Assembly: GCF_023278045.1 (NCBI RefSeq)
Contig: NZ_CP056783.1
Coordinates: 744,001 to 808,000, forward strand
Direction of reading: 5' to 3'
Source: Flavobacterium sp. K5-23
GTDB lineage: Bacteria > Bacteroidota > Bacteroidia > Flavobacteriales > Flavobacteriaceae
DNA length: 64,000 bases
Both the position numbers and the translations under genes were made by a program. The notes under the pieces are model-generated. The model worked only from the letters and a program-made list of their open reading frames with translations, was not told the DNA's origin and did no database searches. This document shows positions 18,098 through 26,106 of the stretch, piece by piece (positions within the stretch are counted from its first letter, which is position 1; every line of letters begins with the position of its first letter).

Positions 18098-18105
18098 CAA
18101 AAATA
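18098..18105 (-). promoter_or_regulatory. -7 box of the gal operon
   Basis: Read on the minus strand this is TATTTTTG, matching TAnnTTTG. It lies 42 bases before the galM ATG and exactly 21 nt downstream of the tandem ACTGGT operator. The susC promoter at 25891-25898 has the same box and the same spacing. Confidence 0.7.
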
Positions 18106-18126
18106 TATTAATTCTAAAAAAAAACA

Positions 18127-18144
18127 TACCAGTACCTACCAGTA
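18127..18144. promoter_or_regulatory. tandem ACTGGT operator, gal/gntR intergenic region
   Basis: TACCAGTACCTACCAGTA on the plus strand; on the minus strand TACTGGTAGGTACTGGTA, two direct TACTGGTA units 10 bp apart. It lies between galM and gntR, takes the -33 place of the gal promoter and sits close to the putative gntR -7 region (18152-18159). A 16/18 match in the same relation to a promoter occurs before susC. It is likely the site of the adjacent GntR-type regulator. Confidence 0.75.
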
Positions 18145-18176
18145 TTTTTTTTAACTTGCAAAAAAATTACTTTTCT

Positions 18177-19175
18177 ATGAAAATCATTTCAATCCAAAAT
18201 AATAAGGGAGTCCCTAAATATAAGCAAATCATTTCATCAGTTGAAAAAGCAATTGAAGAAGGAAGGTTATTAAAAGGGGAAAAACTCCCATCGATAAATA
18301 AAATTTGTCTTGAATATTCTTTATCTAGAGATACCGTAATGCAAGGCTATGAAGAATTAAAAAAAAGAGGGATTATATATGCGATTCTAGGCAAAGGATA
18401 TTATATAAAAAGCACCGAAATCACTATAAAACAAAGGATATTCCTTCTTTTTGATGAGCTAAATATTTTTAAAGAAGATATCTATAATTCGTTTTTAGAA
18501 AATATAGGCCCAAATGCCCAAGTTGACATTTTCTTTCATCATTTTAATGCTAAAGTTTTTCAAAAATTAATAGATGACAGCAATGGGAATTACACTAAAT
18601 ACATTATAATGCCCACAAATTTAGCTGAAGCGTCATCAATTATAAAAACCCTACCAGTCAACGACGTATTCATTCTGGATCAAACGAATCCAGAACTAAA
18701 AAAATATCCGGCAGTTTATCAAAATCACAATAAAGACATCTACCAAGCCTTAGTGAAAGGAGAATCTCATTTAAAAAAATATCGAAAAATGATTTTGATC
18801 TTTCCTGGATTTAGAGAACCCCTTGGAATGAAAATGGGATTTGAAAACTTTTGCAAGAATTACAATTATCAATATGAAATCATAACTGAATTTGACGATC
18901 GAAAAATCAATGTTGGGGAAGTTTTCATTATTCCAAATGATCGAGATCTGGTACGCGTAATAGAGAAATCTAAACTTCAAGGATTAAAACTGAATCAAGA
19001 ATTTGGAATTATTTCCTATAATGAAACACCACTAAAAAAAATAGTGGAAAACGGCATTACAACTATTTCAACTGATTTTCAAGCAATGGGAGAAATAATG
19101 GCCAAAATGATATTAAAAGGAAAAAACGAACAGATAGAGAACAACTGTTCCTTGTTAATCAGAAATTCATTGTAG
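18177..19175 (+). CDS. GntR-family regulator with sugar-binding-like C-domain
   Basis: A 332-residue protein with an N-terminal winged-helix GntR domain (about residues 1-75: GVPKYKQIISSVEKAIEEG, then LPSINKICLEYSLSRDTVM) and a C-terminal LacI/periplasmic-binding-like effector domain (about 85-325, ending GITTISTDFQAMGEIMAKMI). An ATG at 18090 is in frame, but that start would put the operator and promoter inside the gene, so the ATG at 18177 is preferred. It is divergent from the gal operon, so it probably senses galactose or a derived sugar and acts through the tandem ACTGGT sites here and before susC. Activator or repressor action is not decided by the sequence. Confidence 0.88.
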   Translation: MKIISIQNNKGVPKYKQIISSVEKAIEEGRLLKGEKLPSINKICLEYSLSRDTVMQGYEELKKRGIIYAILGKGYYIKSTEITIKQRIFLLFDELNIFKEDIYNSFLENIGPNAQVDIFFHHFNAKVFQKLIDDSNGNYTKYIIMPTNLAEASSIIKTLPVNDVFILDQTNPELKKYPAVYQNHNKDIYQALVKGESHLKKYRKMILIFPGFREPLGMKMGFENFCKNYNYQYEIITEFDDRKINVGEVFIIPNDRDLVRVIEKSKLQGLKLNQEFGIISYNETPLKKIVENGITTISTDFQAMGEIMAKMILKGKNEQIENNCSLLIRNSL

Positions 19176-19192
19176 ATTGAATTCCATTAATA

Positions 19193-19229
19193 AAAAAAGG
19201 CAATTTGAAAAATTCAAATTGCCTTTTTT
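19193..19229. terminator. bidirectional terminator, right border of the gal locus
   Basis: AAAAAAGGCAATTTGAA and TTCAAATTGCCTTTTTT form a 17-bp perfect stem with a 3-base loop. It separates the convergent gntR and aldehyde dehydrogenase genes. It is nearly identical to the hairpin at 13002-13038. Confidence 0.85.
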
Positions 19230-19248
19230 GTTTGATATCAATTAGGTA

Positions 19249-20802
19249 TTACAAATCGAATTTAATTCCTTGTGCCAATGGCAAAGAAGTTCCATAATTG
19301 ATTGTATTAGTTTGTCTTCTCATATACACTTTCCATGCATCTGAACCAGACTCACGTCCACCACCTGTTTCTTTTTCTCCACCAAAAGCACCACCGATTT
19401 CAGCACCAGAAGTTCCGATGTTTACATTGGCAATACCACAATCTGAACCTGCAACAGATAAGAAATGCTCTGCTTCTCTTAAATTGTTAGTCATAATAGC
19501 AGAAGATAATCCTTGAGCTACTCCATTTTGAACGTCAAGCGCATTTTCTACAGTTCCAGAGTATTTCAATAAATACAATACTGGTGCAAAAGTTTCGTGT
19601 TGTACTATTTCAAATGAATTGTCAGCTTCTGCAATTGCAGGTTTCACGTAACATCCACTTTCGTACCCTTCTCCTGAAAGAACACCGCCTTCAACGAGGA
19701 TTTTACCACCTTGTTCTACTACTTTAGTCAACGCTCTATTGTACATTTCAACAGCATGTGTATCGATTAGCGGTCCAACGTGATTGTTTTCGTCTAATGG
19801 ATTCCCAATACTTAGTTGCTTGTAAGCAGCAACAACAGCATCTTTTACCGTATCGTAAATACTTTCGTGAATAATTAAACGACGAGTTGAAGTACATCTT
19901 TGTCCTGCAGTTCCTACAGCTCCAAAAACAGCTCCAATAACAGTCATTTTAATATCTGCATCTGGTGTAACGATTATTGCATTGTTTCCACCTAATTCTA
20001 ATAAAGACCTTCCTAAACGACCTGCGACAGTTTGCGCAACGATTTTCCCCATACGAGTTGAACCAGTTGCAGAAATTAATGGTACACGTTTGTCGTTAGT
20101 CATTAATTCTCCTATTTTATAATCACCGTTGATTAAACAAGAAATTCCTTCTGGAAGGTTGTTTTCTTTGATTACCTCAGCAATGATATTTTGACAAGCA
20201 ATTCCACAAAGTGGAGTTTTCTCTGATGGTTTCCAAACGCAAACGTCACCACAAATCCAAGCCAAAGCTGTATTCCAAGCCCAAACTGCTACCGGAAAGT
20301 TAAACGCTGAGATAATCCCAACAACTCCTAATGGATGGTATTGCTCATACATTCTATGTTGTGGACGCTCAGAGTGCATTGTTAATCCGTGTAATTGACG
20401 AGAAAGACCTACTGCGAAATCACAGATATCGATCATTTCTTGAACTTCACCGTAACCTTCTTGCAATGATTTCCCCATTTCATAAGAAACCAATTTCCCT
20501 AACGCATCTTTTTTCTCACGCAATTTTTCTCCAAATTGACGCACGATTTCTCCACGTAATGGAGCAGGCATCAATCTAAATGTTTTGAAAGCTGCTGTAG
20601 CTGATTGCATTACTGCTTCATAATCTGCTTCAGTTGACATTTTTACTTTTCCAATCAATTTTCCATCTACTGGAGAATAACTTTCTAAGATTTCTCCATT
20701 TGAAAAATGATTTAATCCTGTTGATGTTCCTTCATTTATATCTTTGATCCCCAATTGTGCCAAAGCTTCTTTCATTCCGAATTGATCTGCTATTGTTATC
20801 AT
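19249..20802 (-). CDS. amaB: ALDH7/antiquitin-like aminoadipate-semialdehyde dehydrogenase
   Basis: A 517-residue NAD(P)-dependent aldehyde dehydrogenase. The ALDH7 subgroup is indicated by VGIISAFNFPVAVWAWNTAL, ELGGNNA with the catalytic Glu, GTAGQRCTSTRR with the catalytic Cys, and the C-terminal GGAFGGEKETGGGRESGSDA and PLAQGIKFDL. Antiquitins oxidise alpha-aminoadipate semialdehyde (or its cyclic form) to aminoadipate in lysine breakdown. It is a single gene on the minus strand, convergent with gntR. No ACTGGT operator lies before it. Its product is what would be needed after the kinase/phospho-lyase fusion at 35248-37545, but that link is inference. Confidence 0.9.
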   Translation of the reverse strand: MITIADQFGMKEALAQLGIKDINEGTSTGLNHFSNGEILESYSPVDGKLIGKVKMSTEADYEAVMQSATAAFKTFRLMPAPLRGEIVRQFGEKLREKKDALGKLVSYEMGKSLQEGYGEVQEMIDICDFAVGLSRQLHGLTMHSERPQHRMYEQYHPLGVVGIISAFNFPVAVWAWNTALAWICGDVCVWKPSEKTPLCGIACQNIIAEVIKENNLPEGISCLINGDYKIGELMTNDKRVPLISATGSTRMGKIVAQTVAGRLGRSLLELGGNNAIIVTPDADIKMTVIGAVFGAVGTAGQRCTSTRRLIIHESIYDTVKDAVVAAYKQLSIGNPLDENNHVGPLIDTHAVEMYNRALTKVVEQGGKILVEGGVLSGEGYESGCYVKPAIAEADNSFEIVQHETFAPVLYLLKYSGTVENALDVQNGVAQGLSSAIMTNNLREAEHFLSVAGSDCGIANVNIGTSGAEIGGAFGGEKETGGGRESGSDAWKVYMRRQTNTINYGTSLPLAQGIKFDL

Positions 20803-21108
20803 TGTAACTTTTTTGTTATATTTTGTTATATTTTTTTGTAAAGATATTATTTAAAGATGTATTATACAATTCTCAGGCTGAAAAAAAACCTAGGAGTTAC
20901 TTCAAGAAACTCTTCAAACCTATTTTCCCACAAATTCCAATTCAAAACCCACTTAAAAGACTAATGTTTAAATCAATAAGTGTTTTTTGTCCTTATTGAA
21001 ACGGCTTTTTTATCTAATAATAAAGATCACTTCGGGTTTTGTGCAATTCGAAAAAACAGTTTCTAGAGCTCTATAAATTATTCTAATTAGAATCGAATGT
21101 AACATTAC

Positions 21109-21639
21109 TTACCCAAATCTTGGATCGGTTTCCATAACAGTTCCACATTTTTCACAAGTACGCAGTATCTCTGAATTGTAAAAATCTTGAAAATGCGGCA
21201 TAAAATCTTTTTCGATATCATGCAGTTCAAAATAAACTTCATGCAATTTATGATTGCAGTTTTCACAATACCAAAGTAATCCATCAGTAAATCCTTTCCC
21301 GACACGTTTGCGTTCAATCACTAATCCGATAGAACCCTCTGAACGTATAGGTGAATGTGGAATTCCTGCTGGATGAAGATACATATCACCCGCGTGTAGT
21401 TCCATTTCTTTTCGCTCCCCTTCCTCCTGAATGATTACTTTTATAGATCCCTCGAGTTGATAAAACAATTCTTCAGTTTCATTATAATGAAAATCCTTTC
21501 GAGCATTAGGTCCCGCAACAATCATCACAATATAATCCCCAGACTCTCTGTACAAATTTTTATTCCCAACTGGTGGTTTTAATAAATGCCGATTATCATC
21601 GATCCATTTATTAAGATTAAACGGTTTTGCTATTGCCAT
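21109..21639 (-). CDS. nbaC: 3-hydroxyanthranilate 3,4-dioxygenase
   Basis: A 176-residue cupin dioxygenase that opens the ring of 3-hydroxyanthranilate in the kynurenine pathway of tryptophan breakdown. The iron ligands are visible as HYNETEELFYQ (His, Glu) and HPAGIPHSP (His). A C-terminal rubredoxin-like metal site is formed by CENC and CEKC, as in bacterial homodimeric enzymes. Length is typical (about 174-180). The 306 bases between it and the aldehyde dehydrogenase hold no gene; I see only AT-rich sequence with a repeated TTTTGTTATA unit at 20811-20830. Confidence 0.93.
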   Translation of the reverse strand: MAIAKPFNLNKWIDDNRHLLKPPVGNKNLYRESGDYIVMIVAGPNARKDFHYNETEELFYQLEGSIKVIIQEEGERKEMELHAGDMYLHPAGIPHSPIRSEGSIGLVIERKRVGKGFTDGLLWYCENCNHKLHEVYFELHDIEKDFMPHFQDFYNSEILRTCEKCGTVMETDPRFG

Positions 21640-21786
21640 CGTCGATACATTATTAAATTACGAATTGCTAAGGTACTAAAAAGTCACAAGCAGTAAAGTT
21701 ACAGATTCAAAAACTGGTGGGGGAAGCTTTCATAGCGGTTGGGTCTCTGGAAATGAAATCATTACTTTAAATTTTACGGCTAAATT

Positions 21787-22896
21787 TCACTTTACTTCTT
21801 TTATCAAATACAGATAAACAGGAAAATGGTCGCTGAAGCCCACTTCATTTTCTGAATGCCTCTTTGGATATCCTTTATACTGTCCATTTGTTTGGATCAA
21901 AAAGGGTTTGTTATATATTCCAGCTTTCCAATACCTATAGGACAAATAATCCTTTTGTATCAAAGTTTGCGAAACCATAATCTGATCAAAAATATCCCAA
22001 GAGTCCCGATATGCAATAGTGCCTAACCCTTTTTTGGCCATTTCTTCAAATGGATTGTAAACCCCAAAAGGGAGTACTCCCTCTTTACGAGTTTTGGCAC
22101 CAATTCCTATTTTAACGCTTTTATTATAGGGACCGTCATTTAAATCACCCATTGTTATTATTTTTGCGTTAGCATTTATACGTTGTAATGAATCGATAAT
22201 CCTTCTGTTTAATGCTCCTGCAGCTTCCCTAAAAAGGCTGGTTTTTTTCTCTCCTCCTGATCGGGAAGGCCAGTGATTGACAATAATATGAATTTCTTCC
22301 TCTTCGAGAAAACCTGTAACCAGCAATTGATCACGTGTAAACACCCGACGATTTATAGTGTTTTCGATCTGATCATCATCCGTTTTCTCATAGACTTCTG
22401 CCTTGATGATTTCTTTTGCTTTTATTTCTTCCTTATATATATGTAAAGGAATATTAGTGAATGAAGTGGGGCGGAAATATTTTTTTTGAAACAACAAGGC
22501 CACATCAATTCCGCGTTTATCTGGTGAGTCAAAGTGAATGATACCGTATTCTTTTTCAATCAACTTTGGTTGTTTTATGAGATCTTCAAGAACCCCTCTA
22601 TTTTCTATTTCGCAACCACCAATAAATGTGGGTGAATTTGAGTTTTCTGTAGAACCTATTTCTGATAAAACTCTAGAAAGGTTTTGAAGTTTTTCACTGT
22701 ATTTTTTGAAAGTCCAATGTTGAGCGCCTTTTGGGGTCCATTCATCATCGTTAGTATTGGGATCGTTTATGGTATCAAATAAATTTTCGAAATTATAAAA
22801 CGCTACTGTATGTATGTTATATTTTTTTTGTTGTGCTGAAATTTTAAAACAAAATAAACATATAACAAAAAAGGCATTCGATCTTATTAATCTCAT
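21787..22896 (-). CDS. secreted endonuclease/exonuclease/phosphatase family protein
   Basis: A 369-residue protein with a signal peptide ending in KISAQ, followed by a DNase I-like fold. Motifs include FYNFENLFDT near the start, the Asn/Glu region FIGGCEIENRG, IVNHWPSRSGG, MGDLNDGPYN and the C-terminal SDHFPVYLYL with the catalytic Asp-His. The ATG at 22896 gives a proper signal peptide; a GTG 24 bases upstream is in frame but adds nothing. Substrate (nucleic acid or phosphate ester) is unknown. It is divergent from the LD-carboxypeptidase gene. Confidence 0.85.
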   Translation of the reverse strand: MRLIRSNAFFVICLFCFKISAQQKKYNIHTVAFYNFENLFDTINDPNTNDDEWTPKGAQHWTFKKYSEKLQNLSRVLSEIGSTENSNSPTFIGGCEIENRGVLEDLIKQPKLIEKEYGIIHFDSPDKRGIDVALLFQKKYFRPTSFTNIPLHIYKEEIKAKEIIKAEVYEKTDDDQIENTINRRVFTRDQLLVTGFLEEEEIHIIVNHWPSRSGGEKKTSLFREAAGALNRRIIDSLQRINANAKIITMGDLNDGPYNKSVKIGIGAKTRKEGVLPFGVYNPFEEMAKKGLGTIAYRDSWDIFDQIMVSQTLIQKDYLSYRYWKAGIYNKPFLIQTNGQYKGYPKRHSENEVGFSDHFPVYLYLIKEVK

Positions 22897-22991
22897 AGTT
22901 ACATTATGAATTTGAAACACAGTAATTTAAAAATACTTTTAGTAAAAATACTACAATTAAAGTTGAGAGTTAAAACTATTTTCAAAAAACC

Positions 22992-22999
22992 TATCTTTG
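22992..22999 (+). promoter_or_regulatory. putative -7 box of the LD-carboxypeptidase gene
   Basis: TATCTTTG matches TAnnTTTG. A transcript from it would begin near 23006, which supports the ATG at 23044 over the in-frame start at 22906 that precedes the box. Confidence 0.45.
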
Positions 23000-23043
23000 T
23001 TTTTTACTACATTTCAATACTAGCTTTCTGGAAAATTAAAAAC

Positions 23044-24045
23044 ATGTATTCTACTTCTTATTCAATTAAAAAAAAATCTTCTTATTTATATAAATTCCTA
23101 TTTATTATTTTTGTTTTACAAACATTCAATAGCCAAGCCAATACACTTATGACAAGACCACCCAATTTACAAAAAGGAGATACAATTGCAATTTTGGCTA
23201 CAGCCAGAAAAAACATCTATGATAATCTAAAACCTTCAATAGACTTATTACACAGCTGGGGATTAGAAGTTGTAATAGGAAACACAATTGGATTAGATGA
23301 TAATCAACTGGCCGGCACCGATGAACAACGCGCCCGTGATTTTCAAAAACAAATGGATGATCCAAAAATAAAAGGAATTTGGTGTGTTCGTGGAGGTTAT
23401 GGCACTGTTCGAATGTTAGACTTACTGGATTTTACAAAATTCGAACAAAATCCAAAATGGATTATTGGGTTTAGTGACGTTACTGTTTTACATAACCATT
23501 TAAACACATTAGGCTACAAAACAATTCATGGAATTATGCCTATAAGCATTCCTAAAGCTTCTTCCGAAGCTATAGAAAGTTTAAGGATTGCCTTGTTTGG
23601 AGAACAGCTAATTTACGAAATTCCTTCAGACAAAATGAATCGTTTGGGCAGTGCCAAAGGGGAATTAGTTGGAGGAAATTTATCTATTCTATACAGCTTA
23701 CTGGGTTCAAAATCATCTATTGATTGTCATGACAAAATCTTGTTTTTAGAAGATTTAGACGAATACCTATATCATATAGACCGAATGATGATGAATTTAA
23801 AACGTAACGGATGTCTTGAATCCATCAAAGGTATTATTGTGGGATCGATGACAAAAATGAAAGACAATGATATCCCTTGGGGTAAAAATGCAGTTGAAAT
23901 AATTGAAGATGTTACCAAAAAATATGACATTCCCATATTATATAGTTTCCCAGCAGGACACATTAATGACAATAGGGCTTTGATTCTAGGTAGTATAGTT
24001 TCTCTAAATGTGGGTGAAAAAAGCTCAAATGTTATATTTGAATAA
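23044..24045 (+). CDS. LD-carboxypeptidase (peptidase S66), secreted form
   Basis: A 333-residue serine peptidase that trims the terminal D-Ala from tetrapeptide stems of peptidoglycan. The catalytic Ser is in WIIGFSDVTVLHN, the Glu in LFLEDLDEYLYHID and the His in SFPAGHINDN. The residues before the peptidase domain look like a signal peptide (YLYKFLFIIFVLQTF, cleavage near NSQANT), so it is probably periplasmic, whereas classical LdcA is cytoplasmic. Another ATG at 23149 (MTRPPNL) would give a cytoplasmic form of usual length. The following yraN gene is 43 bases downstream on the same strand. Confidence 0.85.
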   Translation: MYSTSYSIKKKSSYLYKFLFIIFVLQTFNSQANTLMTRPPNLQKGDTIAILATARKNIYDNLKPSIDLLHSWGLEVVIGNTIGLDDNQLAGTDEQRARDFQKQMDDPKIKGIWCVRGGYGTVRMLDLLDFTKFEQNPKWIIGFSDVTVLHNHLNTLGYKTIHGIMPISIPKASSEAIESLRIALFGEQLIYEIPSDKMNRLGSAKGELVGGNLSILYSLLGSKSSIDCHDKILFLEDLDEYLYHIDRMMMNLKRNGCLESIKGIIVGSMTKMKDNDIPWGKNAVEIIEDVTKKYDIPILYSFPAGHINDNRALILGSIVSLNVGEKSSNVIFE

Positions 24046-24088
24046 AAAAAATTAAACATACTGTTACTGAATACTGAACGTTAATTTT

Positions 24089-24448
24089 ATGGCTGAACAT
24101 AACGAATTAGGTAAATTAGGGGAAGAAATGGCTTTGGAATTTCTACGGAAAAATGGCTACGAAATAGTGGAAACAAATTGGACTTTTCAAAAAGCCGAAA
24201 TTGATATCATAGCCAAAAACGGAAACGTTCTAGCAATAATTGAAGTAAAAACCCGCTCGTCTATTGAATTTGGACTGCCTCAGGATTTTGTTAAACCAAA
24301 AAAAATTCAGCTATTAGTAAAAGCGGTTGACGCATACGTAACCGAGAAAAATCTCGACATTGAAGTTCGTTTTGACATAATAGCCATACACAAAGAAGGT
24401 AAATCTTTTGTAATTGAACACCTTACAGATGCTTTTTATCACTTTTAG
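24089..24448 (+). CDS. YraN family (UPF0102) protein
   Basis: A 119-residue protein of the UPF0102/YraN family with a restriction-endonuclease-like fold. The predicted nuclease core is complete: GKLGEEMALEFL near the start, EIDIIAKNGNVLAIIEVKTR (Asp, Glu-x-Lys) in the middle, and a C-terminal RFDIIAI. The biological role is not settled; a link to DNA processing or repair is generally assumed. It follows the LD-carboxypeptidase and precedes an ACT protein on the same strand. Confidence 0.9.
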   Translation: MAEHNELGKLGEEMALEFLRKNGYEIVETNWTFQKAEIDIIAKNGNVLAIIEVKTRSSIEFGLPQDFVKPKKIQLLVKAVDAYVTEKNLDIEVRFDIIAIHKEGKSFVIEHLTDAFYHF

Positions 24449-24493
24449 TTGTAATTTTTCATTGTTATATTCTTAACAAAATGTTTTTTTATT

Positions 24494-24501
24494 TATATTT
24501 G
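24494..24501 (+). promoter_or_regulatory. putative -7 box of the ACT protein gene
   Basis: TATATTTG fits TAnnTTTG and lies 64 bases before the ATG at 24566. No clear -33 element was placed. Confidence 0.4.
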
Positions 24502-24565
24502 CAAAGATTTTTCAACATTTTAGCTTGAGAAATTTACTTTTTAAGTATAAAAACAAACTCTAAAT

Positions 24566-25222
24566 ATGAAAACTGTTTCATCAATTGTAGAAAATTACAT
24601 AAAAACAAAGCCTTTTTTGCTAAACGCTTTGTCTCTTGGAATTATTAATTTGACTTCCCTATCAAGAAACATTATGTCCGAACTGGAAAGTGATTTCAGT
24701 AAAGATGTGAAACAAGGTGCTGTAGTAATGGCGCTGAAAAGACTAACCGAAGAACTGGATTTCAGATTAAATCATAAGATCAACAAGGTTATAAAAAATA
24801 TTGGAGAGATAACCGTTCGATCTGCATTAACGGATTATACTTACGGTGTTTCTGAAACTGTATTGTACAAGCAAGGAGGTTTAATTACAGATATCAATAC
24901 AATGTCAGATATATTCTATACCTCATCCAGAGGGGTAAATGAAATCAATATTGTGGTAAGCAGCAGTGTAAATCACCTTGTTGACAAGCATTTTGTTAAT
25001 GAGAAACTAATTCAAAAACTGGACAATCTAGCTTCAATAACAGTTAAATTACCAAAAGAAAATGTAGCTGTACCAGGGATATACTATTTCATTTTCCAGC
25101 GTCTTGCATGGGAAGGAGTTATTATCAATGAAGTAATTTCTACCTCTAATGAGTTTACAATTTTAGTAAGCGAAGAACAAGTAGATGTTGCTTTTAAAGT
25201 AATTAAAGATTTAAAGAATTAA
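24566..25222 (+). CDS. ACT-domain protein related to aspartokinase C-terminus
   Basis: A 218-residue protein. The N-terminal 110 residues are helical and resemble a small regulator-like domain (FLLNALSLGIINLTSLSRNI). The C-terminal half (about 120-215) has the pattern of an aspartokinase-type ACT repeat: FYTSSRGVNEINIVVSSSVN and VPGIYYFIFQRLAWEGVIIN. No aspartokinase catalytic domain is present, although such proteins are often labelled aspartate kinase. It may bind an amino acid and act as a regulator; this is inference from the fold. It ends before a strong hairpin terminator. Confidence 0.7.
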   Translation: MKTVSSIVENYIKTKPFLLNALSLGIINLTSLSRNIMSELESDFSKDVKQGAVVMALKRLTEELDFRLNHKINKVIKNIGEITVRSALTDYTYGVSETVLYKQGGLITDINTMSDIFYTSSRGVNEINIVVSSSVNHLVDKHFVNEKLIQKLDNLASITVKLPKENVAVPGIYYFIFQRLAWEGVIINEVISTSNEFTILVSEEQVDVAFKVIKDLKN

Positions 25223-25300
25223 TTGAACTTTTAGTTCTTTTTTCATGAAATCAGCTTTCTTTTTTAAATTTCATTTTGCAATTTTGATTGCAACACAATA

Positions 25301-25355
25301 AACACCTTATAATAACTCTTTAATCTTCTAAGTGTTATTATAAGGTGTTCTTTTA
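25301..25355 (+). terminator. rho-independent terminator after the ACT protein gene
   Basis: AACACCTTATAATAAC (25301-25316) and GTTATTATAAGGTGTT (25334-25349) are a 16-bp perfect inverted repeat, followed by C then TTTTA. Confidence 0.75.
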
Positions 25356-25404
25356 TAGTTTAAAACAACTTTAAGATAGTCTCATTAAAGTAACTTCATA
25401 ATAG

Positions 25405-25414
25405 ACTGGTAGGT
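25405..25414 (+). promoter_or_regulatory. isolated ACTGGTAGGT half-site
   Basis: ACTGGTAGGT equals the first unit of the gal operator and lies about 450 bases before the complete site at 25852. There is no second unit and no -7 box at the right distance, so it could be an auxiliary site or chance. The remaining 25356-25850 stretch is AT-rich and holds no gene that I can see. Confidence 0.3.
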
Positions 25415-25851
25415 TTTTTTTTTAAAATCTTGTCCTAAATAAATTTATTTCGGTGTGTTTTCCATAAGCCCGTTCTTTTTACACTTTATAAAAAACACCA
25501 ATCACATATAAAACATTAATTATGATGTTTTTATACAAAAAATATTCTTGCTTAAATCTCATTAAAAAGAAATTAAAAAACAGCCTGTATCCTACAGATT
25601 TCTTATCATCTATACTCATTAGACATAGGGTAAAAGATCAAACTCATTCAGAGATTTTTTAAAAAGTTCAGAATGAAAATTAATCCGCAAAGACAATATT
25701 AGTTGCAAACAATTCCTTTTTTGGTGGCTATATATTTATCTAATTACTCCTTCAAAAAATAAAAAATCAGTAGTTCAATTTATGAATACAATCAATAATT
25801 TTTAATTCAAATGAATTAATTATTGATCTATTTTTTCTGATGAGTCATTAT

Positions 25852-25869
25852 AACTGGTGGGTACTGGTA
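25852..25869 (+). promoter_or_regulatory. tandem ACTGGT operator of the susC promoter
   Basis: AACTGGTGGGTACTGGTA matches the gal operator TACTGGTAGGTACTGGTA at 16 of 18 positions, and the identity continues into TGT. It ends 21 nt before the TATTTTTG box, exactly as at the gal promoter. It therefore covers the -33 region. Confidence 0.75.
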
Positions 25870-25890
25870 TGTAATTTTAATATTTTATTT

Positions 25891-25898
25891 TATTTTTG
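25891..25898 (+). promoter_or_regulatory. -7 box of the susC promoter
   Basis: TATTTTTG matches TAnnTTTG and equals the gal promoter box. The transcript would begin near 25905, leaving an untranslated leader of about 200 nt before susC. Confidence 0.65.
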
Positions 25899-25912
25899 GA
25901 ATTCAATTTTTC

Positions 25913-25996
<84 letters not shown>

Positions 25997-26106
25997 AATA
26001 AATTGCTTTAGGTCAAAAAAAAAAGATGGAGGTAAAAACATAAACAAAGATGAATAACTGGGAACTAATCCGCCGAATATTATAATTAACCAAAAACTAT
26101 TATCAG

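Noticed and set aside
18090..18176. Upstream in-frame ATG extending GntR by 29 residues
   Set aside because: The extension would cover the operator and gal promoter, and the GntR domain begins properly at 18177.
18653..18660. CTACCAGT half-site inside the gntR gene
   Set aside because: It lies within coding sequence without a second unit, and a single 7-8-base match is expected by chance.
21713..21721. ACTGGTGGG resembling one unit of the susC operator
   Set aside because: There is no second unit at 10 bp and no -7 box at 21 nt; it lies between two minus-strand genes, so chance is more likely.
26050..26085. Eleven-codon frame MNNWELIRRIL shortly before susC
   Set aside because: It is too short to separate from chance and no ribosome-binding or conservation evidence is visible.
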